Origin: Kaistia adipata DSM 17808
GTDB lineage: Bacteria; Pseudomonadota; Alphaproteobacteria; Rhizobiales; Kaistiaceae
DNA: 64,000 bases
NCBI RefSeq assembly: GCF_000423225.1
Contig: NZ_KE383991.1
Coordinates: forward strand, 506,217 to 570,216
Direction: 5' to 3'
A program made the position numbers and the translations under genes. Positions within the stretch are counted from its first letter, which is position 1. Every line of letters begins with the position of its first letter. Of this stretch, positions 41,799 through 51,959 are shown piece after piece. Under the pieces are notes generated by a model that saw only the letters and a list, made by a program, of their open reading frames with translations, made no database searches and had not been told where the DNA came from.

Positions 41799-42299
41799 CT
41801 AGCCGACGATCGGCGGTTGGAATGCGAGACCCATGTCCCACGGAAAATAGATCCACGTATCCTGTGACACTTCGGTGATGAATGTGTCGACGACGGGGCG
41901 GCCCATCGGCTTGGAATAGAGCGTGGCGTAGTGCGCCTTGGGCAGCATCTCGCGGACGAGGCGAGCGGTGCGGCCGGTATCGACGAGATCGTCGATGACG
42001 AGCACGCCGGCGCCCTCGCCGCCGCCGATGTTCATGACCTCGTCGCTGACCGGCTTCAGGACCTTGAGCGCGCCCTGCTCCTGATAGTCATGGTAGGAGG
42101 CGACGCAGATCGTCTCGATCATGCGGATGCCGAGCTCGCGCGCCACGATCGCCGCCGGCACGAGGCCGCCGCGCGTGACACAGACGATCGCCTGCCACTT
42201 CTGGTCACCGGAAAGGCGCCACGTCAGGGCGCGCGCGTCCCGGTGAAACTGGTCCCAGGATACGGGGAACGCCTTGTCGCTGCGAGCGTCGACCATCAT
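41799..42299 (-). CDS. gpt: Xanthine-guanine phosphoribosyltransferase
   Basis: 166-residue type I phosphoribosyltransferase that salvages xanthine and guanine with PRPP. The PRPP loop [14 protein letters not shown] (about 96-109) and [37 protein letters not shown] at the C-terminus match bacterial Gpt. Two adjacent in-frame ATGs (42299, 42296) follow AGGAGA; the second has better spacing. Confidence 0.93.
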   Translation of the reverse strand: MMVDARSDKAFPVSWDQFHRDARALTWRLSGDQKWQAIVCVTRGGLVPAAIVARELGIRMIETICVASYHDYQEQGALKVLKPVSDEVMNIGGGEGAGVLVIDDLVDTGRTARLVREMLPKAHYATLYSKPMGRPVVDTFITEVSQDTWIYFPWDMGLAFQPPIVG

Positions 42300-42392
42300 T
42301 GTCTCCTGCGCGTGTTTGGAGCGGAACCTGTGTGATGCGGCTCCTTGCCATGCAATCGGGCCGGATGTCGATCCACAGAATTTGCCGTCATG

Positions 42393-43151
42393 TCAGCCAT
42401 TCGCCTGCATCATGGCTGCCACCATCTTCTCCACCGCGGTTGCAGCCTCGTCGAGGCGGCCCGCATCGCGCGAGCGCAGCACGATGTCGGTGGCGAAGGC
42501 GCCGTCGAGCATCTTCGGATAGCTGCCGATCGACACGTCGGGAAAATCCGCCTGGATCGCACCAAGCTGGCTGGCGATCCGCCCCTCGCCCATGCCGACG
42601 GGCACGGTGCGCGACAGCATCTTCGCGCCGGTCGGGATCTTCGCCGTCACCTCGTCGAACATCGCCTGCATGATCGAGGGCACGCCGGCCATGACATGCA
42701 CGTTGCCGAGCGTGAAGCCGGGCGCCTTGGAAACCTTGTTGAGGATCAGCTCGGCGCCGTCCGGGATGCGGGCCATGCGCAGCCGCGCCTCGTTGAGCTG
42801 GCCGGGCGGATAGTGGTCGGTCAGGATGGCGACGGCGCGCGGATCATGGTCGATCGGAACCCCGAAGGCGGCCGCCATCGAATCCGCCGTGATGTCGTCA
42901 TGCGTCGGCCCGATGCCGCCGGTCGAGAAGACGTGGTCGTAGCGGGCGCGCAGCGCGTTCACCGCCGCGACGATCTCTTCCTCGACATCCGGGACGATCC
43001 GTACCTCGCGGATGTCGATGCCGATATTGGTGCAATATTCGGCGATGTAGCCGATGTTCTTGTCCTTGGTGCGCCCCGACAGGATCTCGTCGCCGATGAC
43101 GAGGATCGCTGCGGTAACGACGGGCGCGGCTTCCGTGGCGGGTTCAGCCAT
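42393..43151 (-). CDS. CinA-like protein with MoCF-binding (molybdopterin-binding) domain
   Basis: 252-residue protein made of a single MoaB/MogA-like domain as in the N-terminal half of CinA; the C-terminal nicotinamide-nucleotide deamidase domain is absent. AAILVIGDEILSGRTKDKN (about 15-33), VFSTGGIGPTHDDITADSM (about 74-92) and GVPSIMQAMFDEV are visible. CinA-type domains act as ADP-ribose pyrophosphatases in some bacteria. Monocistronic, facing away from map. Confidence 0.88.
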   Translation of the reverse strand: MAEPATEAAPVVTAAILVIGDEILSGRTKDKNIGYIAEYCTNIGIDIREVRIVPDVEEEIVAAVNALRARYDHVFSTGGIGPTHDDITADSMAAAFGVPIDHDPRAVAILTDHYPPGQLNEARLRMARIPDGAELILNKVSKAPGFTLGNVHVMAGVPSIMQAMFDEVTAKIPTGAKMLSRTVPVGMGEGRIASQLGAIQADFPDVSIGSYPKMLDGAFATDIVLRSRDAGRLDEAATAVEKMVAAMMQANG

Positions 43152-43366
43152 TCACAAACTCCATCGGTCTGCCCCCCGGTTTAGCGCTCCCGCACCCGCC
43201 GCTCAAGGGAGCTCGGGCACGGCGGCGCAGCGTCGCGCCTGGCCGCCTTCGGCGTGAAAACTCTTGTAACTCGCCGCCCGATACGCCAGATCGGGGGCAA
43301 TCCTTCAATATTCAGGCTTGTCCCGAAGGCCGCGCAGTGATGTGCTGACGGAACACGGAGTATCCT

Positions 43367-44200
43367 ATGGTCACCTATGTCGACGCCGATGCCACCCCGC
43401 TGAGGAACACGGGGCAGATCCGCCTCTATGGCAAGGAGGCCTTCGCCGCGATGCACCGGGCTGGCCAGCTGGCGGCCGCCTGCCTCGACGGTCTCGCCGA
43501 CATCGTCAAGCCGGGCGTCGCCACCGACGAGATCGACCGCTACGTCTACGAATTCGGCGCCGCCCATGGCGCGCTGCCGGCGACGCTTGGCTATCGCGGC
43601 TACACCAAGTCGACCTGCACCTCGATCAACCACGTCGTCTGCCACGGCATTCCCGACGACAAGCCGCTCAAGGACGGCGACATCGTCAATGTCGACGTCA
43701 CCTACATCGTCGACGGCTGGTACGGCGATTCGAGCCGCATGTACCTGGTCGGCGACGTCAAGCGCGCCGCCGTCCGCCTGGTCGAGGTCACCTATGAATC
43801 GCTGATGCGCGGCATCGCGGCGGTGAAGCCCGGCGCCACCACCGGCGACATCGGCTACGCGATCCAGTCCTATGCCGAGGCCGAGCGCTGCAGCGTCGTG
43901 CGCGATTTCTGCGGCCATGGCGTCGGCAAGGTCTTCCACGACACGCCGAACATCCTGCACTACGGCAATCCCGGCGAGGGCGTCGAGCTGCGCCCCGGCA
44001 TGATCTTCACCATCGAGCCGATGATCAATCTCGGCCGGCCGCATGTGAAGGTCCTGCGCGACGGCTGGACCGCCGTCACCCGCGATCGCTCGCTCTCGGC
44101 CCAGTTCGAGCACACCGTCGGCGTCACCGAGACGGGCTGCGAGATCTTCACGCTCTCGCCGCGCGGCTATGGCTGCCCGCCCTACCCGACAGGGGCATGA
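43367..44200 (+). CDS. map: Methionine aminopeptidase, type I
   Basis: 277-residue metalloprotease removing the initiator methionine. The five metal ligands lie in [17 protein letters not shown] (two Asp), [11 protein letters not shown] (His), FTIEPM (Glu) and FEHTVGVT (Glu). Standard length for the alphaproteobacterial type. Its stop overlaps the radC ATG by four bases. Confidence 0.95.
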   Translation: MVTYVDADATPLRNTGQIRLYGKEAFAAMHRAGQLAAACLDGLADIVKPGVATDEIDRYVYEFGAAHGALPATLGYRGYTKSTCTSINHVVCHGIPDDKPLKDGDIVNVDVTYIVDGWYGDSSRMYLVGDVKRAAVRLVEVTYESLMRGIAAVKPGATTGDIGYAIQSYAEAERCSVVRDFCGHGVGKVFHDTPNILHYGNPGEGVELRPGMIFTIEPMINLGRPHVKVLRDGWTAVTRDRSLSAQFEHTVGVTETGCEIFTLSPRGYGCPPYPTGA

Positions 44201-44898
44201 GCAGGTTCGCCGAGAACCCCGAGGATGCGCCCCATTTCCTGGGGCATCGCGAACGGCTGAAGACGCGTTTCCGCGACCAGGGCGGCGACGCCATGGCCGA
44301 CTATGAGCTGCTTGAGCTGATCCTGTTCCAGGCCGTGCCGCGGCGGGACACCAAGCCGCTCGCCAAGGCGCTCATCGCCCGCTTCGGCACCTTCTCCGAC
44401 GTGCTGGCGGCGCCCGAGGCGCGGCTCGTCGAGGTGCCCGGCATCGGCCCATCGGTCGCCACCCACCTCAAACTGGTGCACGCCGCCGCCACGCGCTATG
44501 CGCGCGGCGCCGTTCGGCAGCGCCCCCTGCTCGGTTCCTGGAGCGCGGTGATCGACTATTGCCGCGCCGCCATGGCCTATGAGGAAAAGGAAAAGTTCCG
44601 CATCCTCTTCCTCGACCGCAAGAACGTCCTCATCGCCGACGAAGTGCAGCAGGTCGGCACCGTCGACCACACGCCCGTCTATCCGCGCGAGGTGATGAAG
44701 CGGGCGCTGGAGCTGTCCGCGACCGCGATCGTGCTGGTGCACAACCATCCCTCCGGCGACCCCACCCCCTCACGCGCCGACATCGACATGACCAAGACCA
44801 TCGTCGAGATCGCGCAGCCGCTCGGCATCGCCGTGCACGACCACATCATCGTCGGCCGCCAGGGCCATGCGAGCTTCCGCGCCCTCAAGCTGATCTGA
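44197..44898 (+). CDS. radC: RadC family protein (JAMM/MPN+ domain)
   Basis: 233 residues: N-terminal helix-hairpin-helix ([18 protein letters not shown], about 75-92) and C-terminal JAMM metal-binding domain with H-x-H-x7-D ([19 protein letters not shown]). Despite the historical name a DNA-repair role is unproven in the family. Translationally coupled to map. Its 3' end overlaps the converging MFS gene by 14 bases. Confidence 0.94.
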   Translation: MSRFAENPEDAPHFLGHRERLKTRFRDQGGDAMADYELLELILFQAVPRRDTKPLAKALIARFGTFSDVLAAPEARLVEVPGIGPSVATHLKLVHAAATRYARGAVRQRPLLGSWSAVIDYCRAAMAYEEKEKFRILFLDRKNVLIADEVQQVGTVDHTPVYPREVMKRALELSATAIVLVHNHPSGDPTPSRADIDMTKTIVEIAQPLGIAVHDHIIVGRQGHASFRALKLI

Positions 44899-46372
44899 GC
44901 GACACCGTCTGCCGGGCCGGCGGCGGCTCCGGCGCGTCCGGGGCGTGGCGCGCCTCGAGGCTCTTGGCCCCGCCGAGTTCCTCGACCAGCAGCGCCGTGA
45001 TCAGGGCGCCGGCCAGACTGACCAGCGCCACCAGCATCAGGACCGCCGAGAGGCCGTACTCCGCCTTCACTACAGGAAGGAAGAAGGCGCCGAGCGCCGC
45101 ACCGACCTTGGCGGAGGCCGAGGCGAGGCCGGAGCCGGCCCCGCGCAGCTGCGTCGGGAACAGCTCCGCCGGCAGCGCGAAGGTGGTCGAATGCGGGCCG
45201 GCATTCATGGCGAGATTGAACAGGATGAAGCCGGCGAAGATCACCGCCACCGCCGGATGGGCCGGGTTGCCTGCCCAGAGCGCGGCGACGAGCACCAGCA
45301 TGCCGACCGTCATGCCGAGGAAGCCGGCGACCTGCGGACGCAGATGCCCATAGCGCGGCACCACCCAGAAGGCGGCGAGGAAGCCGACGACCAGGAAGAT
45401 GTCGATCAGCGAGGTGCCGCCGATCTCCGAGAAATCGGCCGCGACGAGATTGCTTCGCGTCGAACCGAAATGCAGGTCCGCCAGCAGCATCGGCGTAAAC
45501 AGGCCGATGCCGTAGGAGGCGATGTCCATCAGGAACCACGGCACGCAAGCAAGCGCGGTGCGGCGCCGGTAGGCGGCGCCGAACAACGCCGCGTTGCCGC
45601 GGTTCTTCACCTCCTCCGGCGCCTTGGCGACGAGATGCACCGCATCGGCGGCCCCGTCGCCGAGAGCCGCGAGCTGTTGCCGGTCGGCGACGATCACGGC
45701 CCCGATGGCGTCAGCGGCCGCGCGGTTGCGCCCCTTGCCCATCAGCCAGCGCGGGCTCTCCTGCATGAACAGGCGGCCGATCAGGAACAGCAGCGGCAGC
45801 GCCACCAGCGTCGCCATGAAGCCTCGCCACGCCGCATCGGCGTCGACGACGGCCAGGATCGCGGCGGTCAGCGCCGCCGCCACCATGAAGCCGACCGCCT
45901 GGAAGGTGATCGTGGCGACCATGACGCGGCTGCGCGTCGCCGCCGGCATCCACTCGGCGACGTAGCTGCTCGACACCGGATAGTCGATGCCGACGCCGAC
46001 GCCGAACACGAAGAGGCCAAGCGTCAGCATCGTGGCGTCGCCGGCGAAGGCGGCAATCAGCGCGCCGACGATCATCACGACGGTATCGAGGAGCATCAGT
46101 GGCTTGCGGCCGAAGCGATCGGCCAGCGGACCGCCAAACGCCGCGCCCGGCACGGCACCGGCGAGCAGCGCCGCGCCGAGCAGGCCCTGCATCGCGGCAT
46201 CGAGGGCGAAGCTCTGGATGAGGAGCGGCAGCGCTACGCCCAGCGTGAACACCGAGACGCCGCCGAGCATGGTGCCGCCCGTCGACAGCAGGAAGATCCA
46301 ATAGTGCGGCCATCCCATCGGCGCGCGATCCAGCATGCCCAGCATGGCCTGTTGGTGGGAAGTCTGCTGCAT
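44885..46372 (-). CDS. MFS transporter, metabolite/sugar-proton symporter type
   Basis: 495-residue membrane protein with 12 predicted helices. MFS motif [19 protein letters not shown] in loop 2-3, the [16 protein letters not shown] motif after helix 4, [11 protein letters not shown] after helix 6 and [23 protein letters not shown] after helix 10 place it near the sugar-porter/metabolite-symporter families. Start at the ATG at 46372 behind GAGGAT; a TTG two codons earlier is also open. Substrate unknown. Confidence 0.9.
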   Translation of the reverse strand: MQQTSHQQAMLGMLDRAPMGWPHYWIFLLSTGGTMLGGVSVFTLGVALPLLIQSFALDAAMQGLLGAALLAGAVPGAAFGGPLADRFGRKPLMLLDTVVMIVGALIAAFAGDATMLTLGLFVFGVGVGIDYPVSSSYVAEWMPAATRSRVMVATITFQAVGFMVAAALTAAILAVVDADAAWRGFMATLVALPLLFLIGRLFMQESPRWLMGKGRNRAAADAIGAVIVADRQQLAALGDGAADAVHLVAKAPEEVKNRGNAALFGAAYRRRTALACVPWFLMDIASYGIGLFTPMLLADLHFGSTRSNLVAADFSEIGGTSLIDIFLVVGFLAAFWVVPRYGHLRPQVAGFLGMTVGMLVLVAALWAGNPAHPAVAVIFAGFILFNLAMNAGPHSTTFALPAELFPTQLRGAGSGLASASAKVGAALGAFFLPVVKAEYGLSAVLMLVALVSLAGALITALLVEELGGAKSLEARHAPDAPEPPPARQTVSLRSA

Positions 46373-46585
46373 GTCCAATCCTCATCGGCCGCCCGAGCGA
46401 GCGGCAAGTTCCGCCCACCTTTGTCGCCGCGGCAGGGATTCGCAAGAGTTGCACGGGCTCGGCGCGGCAATCGGCACGCCGAGCCCTCCGCCGATCGCCA
46501 GACCGGCACGGAAGCGTTGGCCGGCCCGCGGCCTCCTCTCGGCCTGTCGCGACGACTGCCCCGAATTCCGCATCGTCATTCTTTT

Positions 46586-46641
46586 TGCGAATGAGTTGCA
46601 ATTGCCGAACCGCCATGCAAACTTAATGCGAGTAATTTGCA
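46586..46641 (+). promoter_or_regulatory. Two Mur/Fur-like boxes upstream of sitABCD
   Basis: TGCGAATGAGTTGCA (46586-46600) and TGCGAGTAATTTGCA (46627-46641) are two 15-base imperfect palindromes of the TGCAAAT-N-ATTTGCA kind described for the manganese regulator Mur (Fur family) in alphaproteobacteria. They lie 83 to 28 bases before the sitA ATG. Recognition is by eye; the regulator is not in the window. The remainder of the 296-base gap shows nothing else. Confidence 0.6.
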
Positions 46642-46668
46642 GTTGCAGAGACAAGGACGACCGGACCG

Positions 46669-47604
46669 ATGATCCTCGATCGCGCACGACGCCGCTTCCT
46701 GATGACGATTTCCGGCCTGGTGGCCGTCGCCACGCTGCCGGGGCTCGCCGGCGCGGCCGAGGGCGCGAAGCCCTTCAAGGCGGTGACGACCTTCACGATC
46801 ATCGCCGACATGGCGCAGAACGTCGCCGGCGACGCGGCGATCGTTGAATCGATCACCAAGCCGGGCGCCGAGATCCACAATTACCAGCCGACGCCAGGCG
46901 ACATCGTGAAGGCGCAGGACGCGGAGCTGATCCTCTGGAACGGCCTCGGCCTGGAACTCTGGTTCGAGAAGTTCTTCGCCAATCTCGACAAGGTCGCCGA
47001 GGTGACCGTCTCCGCCGGCGTCGAGCCGATCGGCATTTCCGAGGGCCCCTATTCCGGCAAGCCCAACCCGCATGCCTGGATGTCGCCGGACGCCGCGCTC
47101 GTCTATGTCGACAACATCCGCGACGCCTTCGTGAAGCACGACCCCGCCAACGCCGACGCCTACAAGGCGAATGCCGAGGCCTACAAGGCGAAGATCAGCG
47201 CCACCGTCGCGCCGATCCGCGACGCGCTCACCGCCATTCCCGAGGAGAAGCGCTGGCTCGTCTCCAGCGAAGGCGCCTTCTCCTATCTGGCGCGCGACTT
47301 CGGCCTGAAGGAGCTCTATCTCTGGCCGATCAACGCCGACCAGCAGGGCACGCCGAAGCAGGTGCGCAAGGTGATCGACGCCGTCCGCGCCAACAACATC
47401 CCGGCCGTCTTCAGCGAGAGCACGGTCTCCGCCAATCCGGCCAAGCAGGTGGCGCGCGAGACGGGCGCGGCCTATGGCGGCGTGCTCTATGTCGACAGCC
47501 TCTCCGAGGCGGACGGCCCGGTGCCGACCTATCTCGACCTGCTGCGCGTCACCTCCGAGACGGTGGCCAAGGGCATCTCGCAGAAAGAGGCGAGCGCGGA
47601 ATGA
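46669..47604 (+). CDS. sitA: Manganese/iron ABC transporter substrate-binding protein
   Basis: 311-residue cluster A-I metal-binding lipoprotein-like family protein (SitA/PsaA). N-terminus [32 protein letters not shown] has a twin-arginine-like RRRFLM before the hydrophobic stretch, so Tat export is possible. Metal ligands: His in [14 protein letters not shown], His in [10 protein letters not shown], Glu in SSEGAFSY and Asp in [18 protein letters not shown]. First gene of a four-gene operon with four-base overlaps throughout. Confidence 0.92.
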   Translation: MILDRARRRFLMTISGLVAVATLPGLAGAAEGAKPFKAVTTFTIIADMAQNVAGDAAIVESITKPGAEIHNYQPTPGDIVKAQDAELILWNGLGLELWFEKFFANLDKVAEVTVSAGVEPIGISEGPYSGKPNPHAWMSPDAALVYVDNIRDAFVKHDPANADAYKANAEAYKAKISATVAPIRDALTAIPEEKRWLVSSEGAFSYLARDFGLKELYLWPINADQQGTPKQVRKVIDAVRANNIPAVFSESTVSANPAKQVARETGAAYGGVLYVDSLSEADGPVPTYLDLLRVTSETVAKGISQKEASAE

Positions 47605-48476
47605 ACGCACCCGTGACCCTGCAGTCACGTGACGCCGCAACCGGCGAAGGCATCACGGTCGCCGGTGCGACCGTGACCTATCGCAACGGCCACACGGCGC
47701 TGCGCGACGCCAGCTTTTCGATCCCGACCGGCACGATCACCGCGCTGGTAGGCGTCAATGGCAGCGGCAAGTCGACCCTGTTCAAGGCGATCATGGGCTT
47801 CGTCCGCGTCTCGGGCGGCACCATCCGCGTGCTCGGCCAGCCGGTCGAGCAAGCGCTGAAGAAGAACCTCGTCGCCTATGTGCCGCAGAGCGAGGACGTC
47901 GACTGGAACTTCCCGGTCCTCGTCGAGGACGTCGTCATGATGGGGCGCTACGGCCACATGAACATGCTGCGCATTCCCGGCGTCCGTGACCATCAGGCCG
48001 TCGCCGACGCGCTCGAGCGGGTCGGCATGACCGCCATGCGCAAGCGCCAGATCGGCGAGCTTTCCGGCGGCCAGAAGAAGCGCGTCTTCCTCGCCCGCGC
48101 GCTCGCCCAGGACGGCCGCGTCATCCTGCTCGACGAGCCGTTCACCGGCGTCGACGTGCAGACGGAAGCGGCGATCATCGAGCTGCTGCGCGCGCTTCGC
48201 GACGAAGGCCGCGTCATGCTGGTCTCGACCCACAATCTCGGCAGCGTGCCGGAGTTCTGCGATCGCGCCGTTCTCCTGAACCGCACCGTGCTCGCGCATG
48301 GCCCGACGCGCGAGACCTTCACCCGCGCCAATCTGGAGAAGACCTTCGGCGGCGTGCTGCGCCATGTCGTGCTCGACGCCGACATCGCCGGCGGGTCGAT
48401 CGACATCCTTTCCGACGACGAGAGCCCGTTGCTCCTACCCGACAAGTCGCCTGCGCCGACGGAGCCGCGGCCGTGA
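47601..48476 (+). CDS. sitB: Manganese/iron ABC transporter ATP-binding protein
   Basis: 291-residue ATPase with Walker [10 protein letters not shown], signature LSGGQKKR, Walker [13 protein letters not shown] and switch His [38 protein letters not shown] is typical of the Mn/Zn/Fe importer class. A C-terminal tail (about 35 residues, [21 protein letters not shown]) extends past the domain. Start overlaps the sitA stop. Confidence 0.94.
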   Translation: MNAPVTLQSRDAATGEGITVAGATVTYRNGHTALRDASFSIPTGTITALVGVNGSGKSTLFKAIMGFVRVSGGTIRVLGQPVEQALKKNLVAYVPQSEDVDWNFPVLVEDVVMMGRYGHMNMLRIPGVRDHQAVADALERVGMTAMRKRQIGELSGGQKKRVFLARALAQDGRVILLDEPFTGVDVQTEAAIIELLRALRDEGRVMLVSTHNLGSVPEFCDRAVLLNRTVLAHGPTRETFTRANLEKTFGGVLRHVVLDADIAGGSIDILSDDESPLLLPDKSPAPTEPRP

Positions 48477-49333
48477 CCGAAGCCCTGCTCGAACCCTTCG
48501 CCTACAACTACATGGTCAACGCCATGTGGGTCAGCGCGCTGGTCGGCGGCGTCTGCGCCTTCCTCTCCGCCTATCTGATGCTGAAGGGCTGGTCGCTGAT
48601 CGGCGACGCCCTCTCCCACTCGATCGTGCCCGGCGTCGCCGGCGCCTACATGCTCGGCCTGCCGTTCTCGATCGGCGCCTTCTTCTCCGGCGGCCTCGCC
48701 GCCGCGGCGATGCTGTTCCTGAACCAGCGCACCAAGCTGCGCGAGGACGCGATCATCGGCCTGATCTTCACCGGCTTCTTTGGTCTCGGCCTGTTCATGG
48801 TGTCGCTGTCACCGACATCGGTAAACATCCAGACCATCGTGCTCGGCAACATCCTCGCCATCACGCCGGAGGATACGCTGCAGCTCGCCATCATCGGCTT
48901 CGTCTCGCTCGCCATCCTCATGGTCAAGTGGAAGGACCTGATGGTCACCTTCTTCGACGAAAGCCATGCCCGCTCGATCGGCCTGAACCCGACCGCGCTG
49001 AAGATCCTGTTCTTCACACTGCTCTCCGCCTGCACCGTCGCGGCGCTGCAGACGGTCGGCGCCTTCCTGGTCATTGCCATGGTCGTGACGCCGGGCGCCA
49101 CCGCCTATCTGCTCACCGACCGCTTTCCGCGCCTGCTGATGATCAGCGTCGCGGTGGGCGCGGCGACCAGCTTCGTCGGCGCCTATCTCTCCTATTTCCT
49201 CGACGGCGCCACGGGCGGCATCATCGTCGTTCTGCAGACCCTCATCTTCCTCGCAGCCTTCGTATTCGCGCCCAAGCATGGCCTGCTCGCCGCCCGCCGC
49301 CGCGCGGCCGAGGCCCTGGAGACGACGCCGTGA
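48473..49333 (+). CDS. sitC: Manganese/iron ABC transporter permease SitC
   Basis: 286-residue permease of the ABC-3 family; GTG start in the sitB stop. Helices and the conserved [44 protein letters not shown] and [24 protein letters not shown] are visible. Pairs with SitD to form the channel. Confidence 0.93.
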   Translation: MTEALLEPFAYNYMVNAMWVSALVGGVCAFLSAYLMLKGWSLIGDALSHSIVPGVAGAYMLGLPFSIGAFFSGGLAAAAMLFLNQRTKLREDAIIGLIFTGFFGLGLFMVSLSPTSVNIQTIVLGNILAITPEDTLQLAIIGFVSLAILMVKWKDLMVTFFDESHARSIGLNPTALKILFFTLLSACTVAALQTVGAFLVIAMVVTPGATAYLLTDRFPRLLMISVAVGAATSFVGAYLSYFLDGATGGIIVVLQTLIFLAAFVFAPKHGLLAARRRAAEALETTP

Positions 49334-50172
49334 TCGACACGCTCCTGCAACCGTTCCAGTTCGCGTTCATGCAGAACGCGCTCGTCATCTCGGTGCTGGT
49401 CGCCGTGCCGACGGCGCTGCTCTCCTGCTATCTCGTGCTCAAGGGCTGGTCGCTGATGGGCGACGCCATCTCGCATGCCGTGCTGCCGGGCGTGGTCATC
49501 GCCTATATCGTCGGCCTGCCGCTCGCGATCGGCGCCTTCGTCGCCGGCATGGGCTGCGCGCTGGCCAGCGGCTATCTCAAGGAAAACAGCCGCATCAAGC
49601 AGGATACGGTGATGGGCATCGTGTTCTCCGGCATGTTCGGCGTCGGCATCGTGCTCTACACCAAGATCGAGACCGACGTGCATCTCGACCACATCCTGTT
49701 CGGCGACATCCTCGGCGTCGGCTGGCGCGACATTCTGGAGAGCGGGATCATCGCGCTCCTGATCACCGGCATCATCGCCGTCAAATGGCGCGACCTGCTG
49801 CTGCACGCCTTCGATCCGGTGCAGGCGCGCGTCGTCGGCCTCCCCGTTCGTCTGCTGCACTACGGCCTGCTGGCGATCCTGTCGCTCGCCATCGTCGGCG
49901 CGCTGAAGGCGGTCGGCATCATCCTCGCCATCGCCATGCTGGTCTCGCCGGGCGCCATCGCCTTCCTGCTGACCCGGAAGTTCAGCGCCATGCTGCTCGT
50001 CGCGACGGCGATCGCCGTCGGCTGCTCGCTTGCCGGCGTGTATCTGAGCTTTTTCCTCGACAGCGCGCCGGCGCCGACGATCGTCCTGCTGCTGACGATC
50101 GCCTTCGTCGTCGCCTTCATCGTCTCCACCCGCCGCACCGCCCGCGCCGAAGCCGCCGCCGGACCGAGCTGA
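49330..50172 (+). CDS. sitD: Manganese/iron ABC transporter permease SitD
   Basis: 280-residue ABC-3 permease; GTG start at 49330 overlapping the sitC stop (GTGA). YLVLKGWSLMGDAISHAVLPGVVIAYIVGLP and KAVGIILAIAMLVSPGAIAFLLT match SitD. Homologous to SitC, as is usual for the pair. Last gene of the operon. Confidence 0.93.
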   Translation: MIDTLLQPFQFAFMQNALVISVLVAVPTALLSCYLVLKGWSLMGDAISHAVLPGVVIAYIVGLPLAIGAFVAGMGCALASGYLKENSRIKQDTVMGIVFSGMFGVGIVLYTKIETDVHLDHILFGDILGVGWRDILESGIIALLITGIIAVKWRDLLLHAFDPVQARVVGLPVRLLHYGLLAILSLAIVGALKAVGIILAIAMLVSPGAIAFLLTRKFSAMLLVATAIAVGCSLAGVYLSFFLDSAPAPTIVLLLTIAFVVAFIVSTRRTARAEAAAGPS

Positions 50173-50285
50173 AGCGGCACGACCGGCGGTGGGCGTGTCA
50201 GGCTGCACGCGGAATCGTGCCTCCGTTCAGCGTCTCCATGCGGCGCGGAGCGGGTCCGGACGTCCGGAAGCCCGCGGCCGACCGA

Positions 50286-51959
50286 TCACCAGGCGAGCGC
50301 CTTGCCGTCGAGCGCAGCGAGGAGCTTGGCGTCCTGCTTGTAGATGTCCTTGCGGAAATTGACGCCGGTCTCGTCGACCCAGGCGGTCAGGTAGGTCAGG
50401 TGGATCGGCAAGGGCTTCGCCAGCTTGACGACGGTGTTCTTCTCCGTCGCCACGGTCTTGTTGATCCGGTCCATGCCCCAGCCGGAGACGCCGCCGGCGA
50501 CCAGAAGCTGCTCCGCCAGGTCGAGCGGCTGGCTGACGCGGATGCAGCCATGGCTGAAGGCGCGCTCGCTGCGGGCGAACAGGCTGCGCGACGGCGTATC
50601 GTGCAGATAGACGTTGTGCTCGTTCGGGAACATGAACTTGACGCGGCCGAGCGCGTTCTTCGGGCCCGGCTGCTGGCGCAGCTGGAACGGGAAGTTGCCG
50701 GGACCGTAGTTCGCCCAGTTGATCGAGCGGAGATCGAGGACCTCCTTGCCGCGGATCGCCTCGAAGCCCTGCGCCGAGAGGCCGGCGGGATTGCTGCGCA
50801 GCTTGCCCAGCTCCTCCTTGACGGCGATGCCGGCCGGCACGGTCCAGTAGGGATTGAGCTCGATATAGCGGATCTGGTCGCTGAAGACGGGCGTGCGGCT
50901 ATAGGGCTTGCCGACCACGACCGACATCCGCTGCTCGGTCTCGCCGTCCTTGACGCGGCGAAGATCGAAGCCGGCGATGTTGACCATCACATATTGCTGG
51001 CCGAGATCGCGCGGCATCCAGCGCCAGCGCTCCATCGCGAGCTCGATCTCCTGGATCCGCGTCTCGACCGGAACGTTCATCGCCACCAGCGCCGCCGGGC
51101 CGACGACGCCGTCGACATCGAGCCCATGCCGCGCCTGGAAGCGCTTGACCGCCGCGACGAGCTCGGGATCGTAGGTTTCCTGGCCGTCTGGGCCATCGGG
51201 GTCGGCCGCGTCGGTGACGGCCAGCCGCTCGCGGATGTCGGCGACGCGCGGATCGGTCATGCCGGGCTTCAGCGCCGGGCCGAGCGGCACCGGCGCCCAG
51301 CCACCCTCGGCCTCGAACTCCCGATATTGCGCCAACGCCCCGCGCAGCGACGCGTAATAGCTGCTCGACGGCTGCCAGGCCTCGAAGAAATCGTCGAGGC
51401 TCTCGGCCTCGCTGACGGCCTGCAGCGCCGCCGCCTGGTCGAGCGTGCGCGTCTTCAGGAAGAAGTTCGGGTCGACCTTGCTCGGCAGGAAGCGCCCGAC
51501 CGAGAGATCGGCCGTGTATTCGAGGAAGGCGGCGGAGAAGAACAGCTCGATCAGTGCCAGGCCGCGGATGTCCTTGAAATCCGTTTCCTGGAGCAGGGTG
51601 ATGAGTTGGCCTGTCGGATAGTCGGTCGGCCGGAGGCCATCCGCCGCCGCGCCATCGAGCGCCGCCACCAGTTGCTCGGGCCGGTCGTCGCGCAGCCAGA
51701 GCAGGTCGCCGCCCTTCTCCTCGTAATAGGCGCGCAGGATGTCGCGCCGCTGCTGGATCGGCAGCGGCAGACGCGGCTCGCGCGCCAGGAGGTCGATCGC
51801 GTTGATGCGGATCAGCGCCAGGCTGCGTTGCACCTCTTCCACCGTCGCGGCATGGGCGGGCGGCGGCGTGAAGGCGGCCGCGGCGAGCAGCAGGGCGGCG
51901 CCGGCCATCAGCCGGCGCGCGCAACGGGAAAGCGCTGAATTACTGAAGGGGCGGCGCAT
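50286..51959 (-). CDS. L,D-transpeptidase (YcbB/LdtD-like) with peptidoglycan-binding domain
   Basis: 557-residue exported enzyme forming 3-3 cross-links in peptidoglycan or anchoring proteins. Signal peptide from the ATG at 51959: MRRPFSNSALSRCARR, hydrophobic core, cleavage near PAHA-ATVEE. Domains: N-terminal helical scaffold (RREAYYEEKGGDLLW-type segment), peptidoglycan-binding repeat AVKRFQARHGLDVDGVVGPAALVAMN (about 270-295) and the YkuD catalytic domain ending SHGCIRVSQPLDLAEQLL with the nucleophile Cys. The start overlaps the 3' end of the upstream binding-protein gene by 20 bases, implying coupling. Confidence 0.92.
   Translation of the reverse strand: MRRPFSNSALSRCARRLMAGAALLLAAAAFTPPPAHAATVEEVQRSLALIRINAIDLLAREPRLPLPIQQRRDILRAYYEEKGGDLLWLRDDRPEQLVAALDGAAADGLRPTDYPTGQLITLLQETDFKDIRGLALIELFFSAAFLEYTADLSVGRFLPSKVDPNFFLKTRTLDQAAALQAVSEAESLDDFFEAWQPSSSYYASLRGALAQYREFEAEGGWAPVPLGPALKPGMTDPRVADIRERLAVTDAADPDGPDGQETYDPELVAAVKRFQARHGLDVDGVVGPAALVAMNVPVETRIQEIELAMERWRWMPRDLGQQYVMVNIAGFDLRRVKDGETEQRMSVVVGKPYSRTPVFSDQIRYIELNPYWTVPAGIAVKEELGKLRSNPAGLSAQGFEAIRGKEVLDLRSINWANYGPGNFPFQLRQQPGPKNALGRVKFMFPNEHNVYLHDTPSRSLFARSERAFSHGCIRVSQPLDLAEQLLVAGGVSGWGMDRINKTVATEKNTVVKLAKPLPIHLTYLTAWVDETGVNFRKDIYKQDAKLLAALDGKALAW

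Noticed and set aside
50255-50262. Another GTCCGGAC core
   Set aside because: Lacks the flanking ATTT/AAAT arms and lies between the converging sitD and L,D-transpeptidase genes, not at a promoter; expected by chance in GC-rich DNA.
49278-51938. 886-codon plus-strand frame
   Set aside because: Overlaps sitD in another frame and lies antisense to the L,D-transpeptidase; low-complexity composition.
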